Below are positions 62,501 through 64,000 of a stretch of DNA of 64,000 bases, in pieces. Source of the stretch: Onchocerca lupi (taxonomy: Eukaryota; Nematoda; Chromadorea; Rhabditida; Onchocercidae); the NCBI GenBank assembly GCA_028564675.1, contig JAOVVO010000475.1, positions 1 to 64,000 on the forward strand, written 5' to 3'. A program made the position numbers and the translations under genes. The number at the start of each line of letters is the position of its first letter. Position 1 is the first letter of the stretch. The notes under the pieces are model-generated. The model saw only the letters and a program-made list of their open reading frames with translations, made no database searches and was not told the DNA's origin.

Positions 62501-64000
62501 TCTTAAGCGAAATAATGCAGTATTTGAAGTTGCATGATGCATTTTTAGCAGGATTTATCCAGTCCCCCATTCGTTGTAAGATGAAGAAATCATATTTTTT
62601 ATTTTAGTGATCCAAGCCCACCATTGCCTTTTTGGGACAAAATGCGGCTACTTTTGCATGGTCGTTTTTCTATGCTTTGTCAAAATTTGGTCACATCGAT
62701 GCTTGCATCTACGGATCCATACAATTCCACTGAATTGGTTGAGATATGCTGGAGAGAATTCGAGTTTGATTGGTTTACAGGTTAGCAGCAATTCTCAGAT
62801 GCGAATTTATATTATTTTAAGCTATTTCTTGAAAAGTACTCGAAAATTTTATTTATTATACAATAAGGGCGTTAAAACTTATATAAAATCTGTTCTGAAA
62901 ATTTGGGCATGAAATTACATGCCCATAAACTTTCAATAATGATGTGAAAATTTTCATATCTAAATTATGATAGCTATAATGTGATTTTGATGTTCCATTG
63001 GATGAAAACCTGGAATACCTTAATCATATAAATTGAAATTATAATTCTATCGACACTTATTTAATTCAGATCAATTTTGTGTACAAACGGATATGGATGC
63101 GTTCGTGCGTACTGCATCAAAATATGACGAAAGTCGTGTTTTGCATTTACCGGGATTTAAATTTAGCGTAAAGATGGACTGGGTGTGTATTGGTGATCCA
63201 CACGATCATCATAGTGCTCAGCCATGTGCTCCTGACAAACTTCCTGAATATTCGTCTACGAATTTAGTAATCTTTCAATATTGATCTGATCTTATTTAGG
63301 GCATTGAATATTTAGGTTCATAGGAAATATATATAACGTTTACGTATTTACTTTCTTCATTTTTTTGTCCATTAATATTGATTTGCTTATTTATCTATTT
63401 TATGTTAAAGTCTTAGCCGTATAGTTTTGCTGATTAACACTATTAGATGACATAGTTAAAAATAAATCGTATTTCTGTTACATTTTATGTTGTGGTGATT
63501 TTGTTTGACAACAAGTCTATTGCAGGAGCATGATTCTTATCGCGCATTTCGTTCAACACATCTCGATTTAGTCTTTACCTTGGAAGTGAAACAGTCGGAT
63601 GGCACAATCACCAATAGTCAATGTCCGCAAATTTTGCTTTATGCCAATACTTTTCGATGGCTCGAATTTCTTAAAGTTATTTTTAATCTCGTTTTTCTTT
63701 ATTTTCATTACATTAGATATGATTATGATTTGCCAAACCATCAATAGACTAATTTATGCGAATTCTCTTCGTGATGGTTTTAATGAGGAGTATTTTGTCC
63801 ATTTGTAGATGAAATTTCATAAAATATGAATGAGATTGAATATTATAAACAATGTCATTCTACAATTTTATGTATTATGTAGTTTGATGGAATTTCAATT
63901 TTACAATTTAGAATACAATGACAACAGTTAACAGGCCTATAAAGCGCGGTCAACTATTTGATGAAAACAAAACTAAAAAAAATCAGTTCAGTCGACACTT
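53576..64000 (+). CDS. BLTP2: BLTP2/hobbit (KIAA0100) lipid-transfer protein, N-terminal ~1,320 residues, runs off window
   Basis: Exons: 53576-53631, 54057-54233, 54629-54758, 55007-55122, 55206-55393, 55569-55650, 55703-55915, 56191-56335, 56536-56704, 56884-57035, 57522-57653, 57964-58047, 58336-58460, 58596-58788, 58936-59069, 59317-59442, 59536-59644, 59796-59981, 60195-60298, 60524-60681, 60768-60900, 61107-61183, 61480-61640, 61910-62017, 62303-62396, 62608-62780, 63070-63266, 63526-63675, 63912-. It starts with a hydrophobic anchor (TFPYILCLLTFLILLLW). Family signatures: DDPFEVQLQNNYEL, RRRQMLDQKL, KKNAEIYVERSKK, YGPCWEP, DPSPPLPFWDKMRLLLHGRF, DPYNSTEL, VRTASKYDE, GDPHDHHSAQPCAPDKLPEY, EHDSYRAFRS, RPIKRGQLF. 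Hobbit proteins form hydrophobic grooves moving lipids at ER-plasma membrane contacts. One GC donor (61640|GCAAGT). Frame problems occur in exon 60195-60298 and at two splice joins (see findings). Confidence 0.9.
60195..60298 (+). other. Frame break inside a BLTP2 exon
   Basis: The exon is open and family-like in one frame at its start (IINAWKWIKLVHKWK) and in another at its end (RKPFTIESPLPSDLRFSLK). The exons on either side require phase 0 at both ends, yet the length is 104, not a multiple of three. The switch falls in the dinucleotide run GGAAGAGAGAAAG, where two extra bases (one GA unit) explain it exactly. Confidence 0.8.

Noticed and set aside
1..64000. tRNA, spliced-leader RNA, 5S rRNA, CRISPR arrays, Wolbachia-derived inserts
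   Set aside because: I looked for their conserved boxes or bacterial-like coding blocks on both strands and saw none; a covariance-model scan and a bacterial protein search would be the decisive tests.

Overview
The window looks like nuclear DNA of a nematode, most likely a filarial or other spirurid worm. It is strongly AT-rich, full of A/T homopolymers, and its genes are split into many small exons with worm-type acceptors (TTTCAG). The recognisable products are worm or metazoan: VAB-8/KIF26 kinesin-like protein, DPY-30, an RNP-1-like RRM/zinc-knuckle protein, RTF1, the bridge-like lipid transfer protein BLTP2/hobbit, and a MARVEL-domain membrane protein. Species cannot be fixed from the sequence alone. 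All exon boundaries were read by eye from splice consensus, reading-frame continuity and family similarity. Reading frame is continuous through all exons of five of the six genes.

Layout. 76-2190 (+): five-exon MARVEL protein. 3349-7985 (-): RTF1 (Paf1 complex), convergent with the first gene and apparently lacking its C-terminal part. 7986-12604: a debris field holding a decayed 28S rRNA fragment, a foldback inverted repeat, a broken BEL/Pao-type gag and a fragment related to a transposon further along. 12605-29886 (-): 19-exon vab-8 homologue with a degenerate motor domain. 29887-45538: about 15.6 kb without a convincing gene, containing tandem repeats, a long hairpin, a GGTCA half-site cluster and one possible isolated exon. 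45539-48641 (-) and 49406-51940 (-): rnp-1-like gene and dpy-30, in the same order and orientation as an operon would have; dpy-30 intron 2 carries a 1.27-kb terminal-inverted-repeat element. 53576-64000 (+): N-terminal ~1,320 residues of BLTP2, running off the window edge.

Functionally, RTF1 and DPY-30 both act in transcription-coupled chromatin marking: Paf1C/RTF1 promotes H2B ubiquitination, and DPY-30 is a core subunit of H3K4 methyltransferase complexes. VAB-8 acts in cell and axon migration in C. elegans, and BLTP2 is a membrane-contact lipid conduit. From memory, the C. elegans homologues of rtf1, vab-8, dpy-30 and rnp-1 all lie on chromosome V, and dpy-30 and rnp-1 are neighbours there, so the window probably preserves old linkage.
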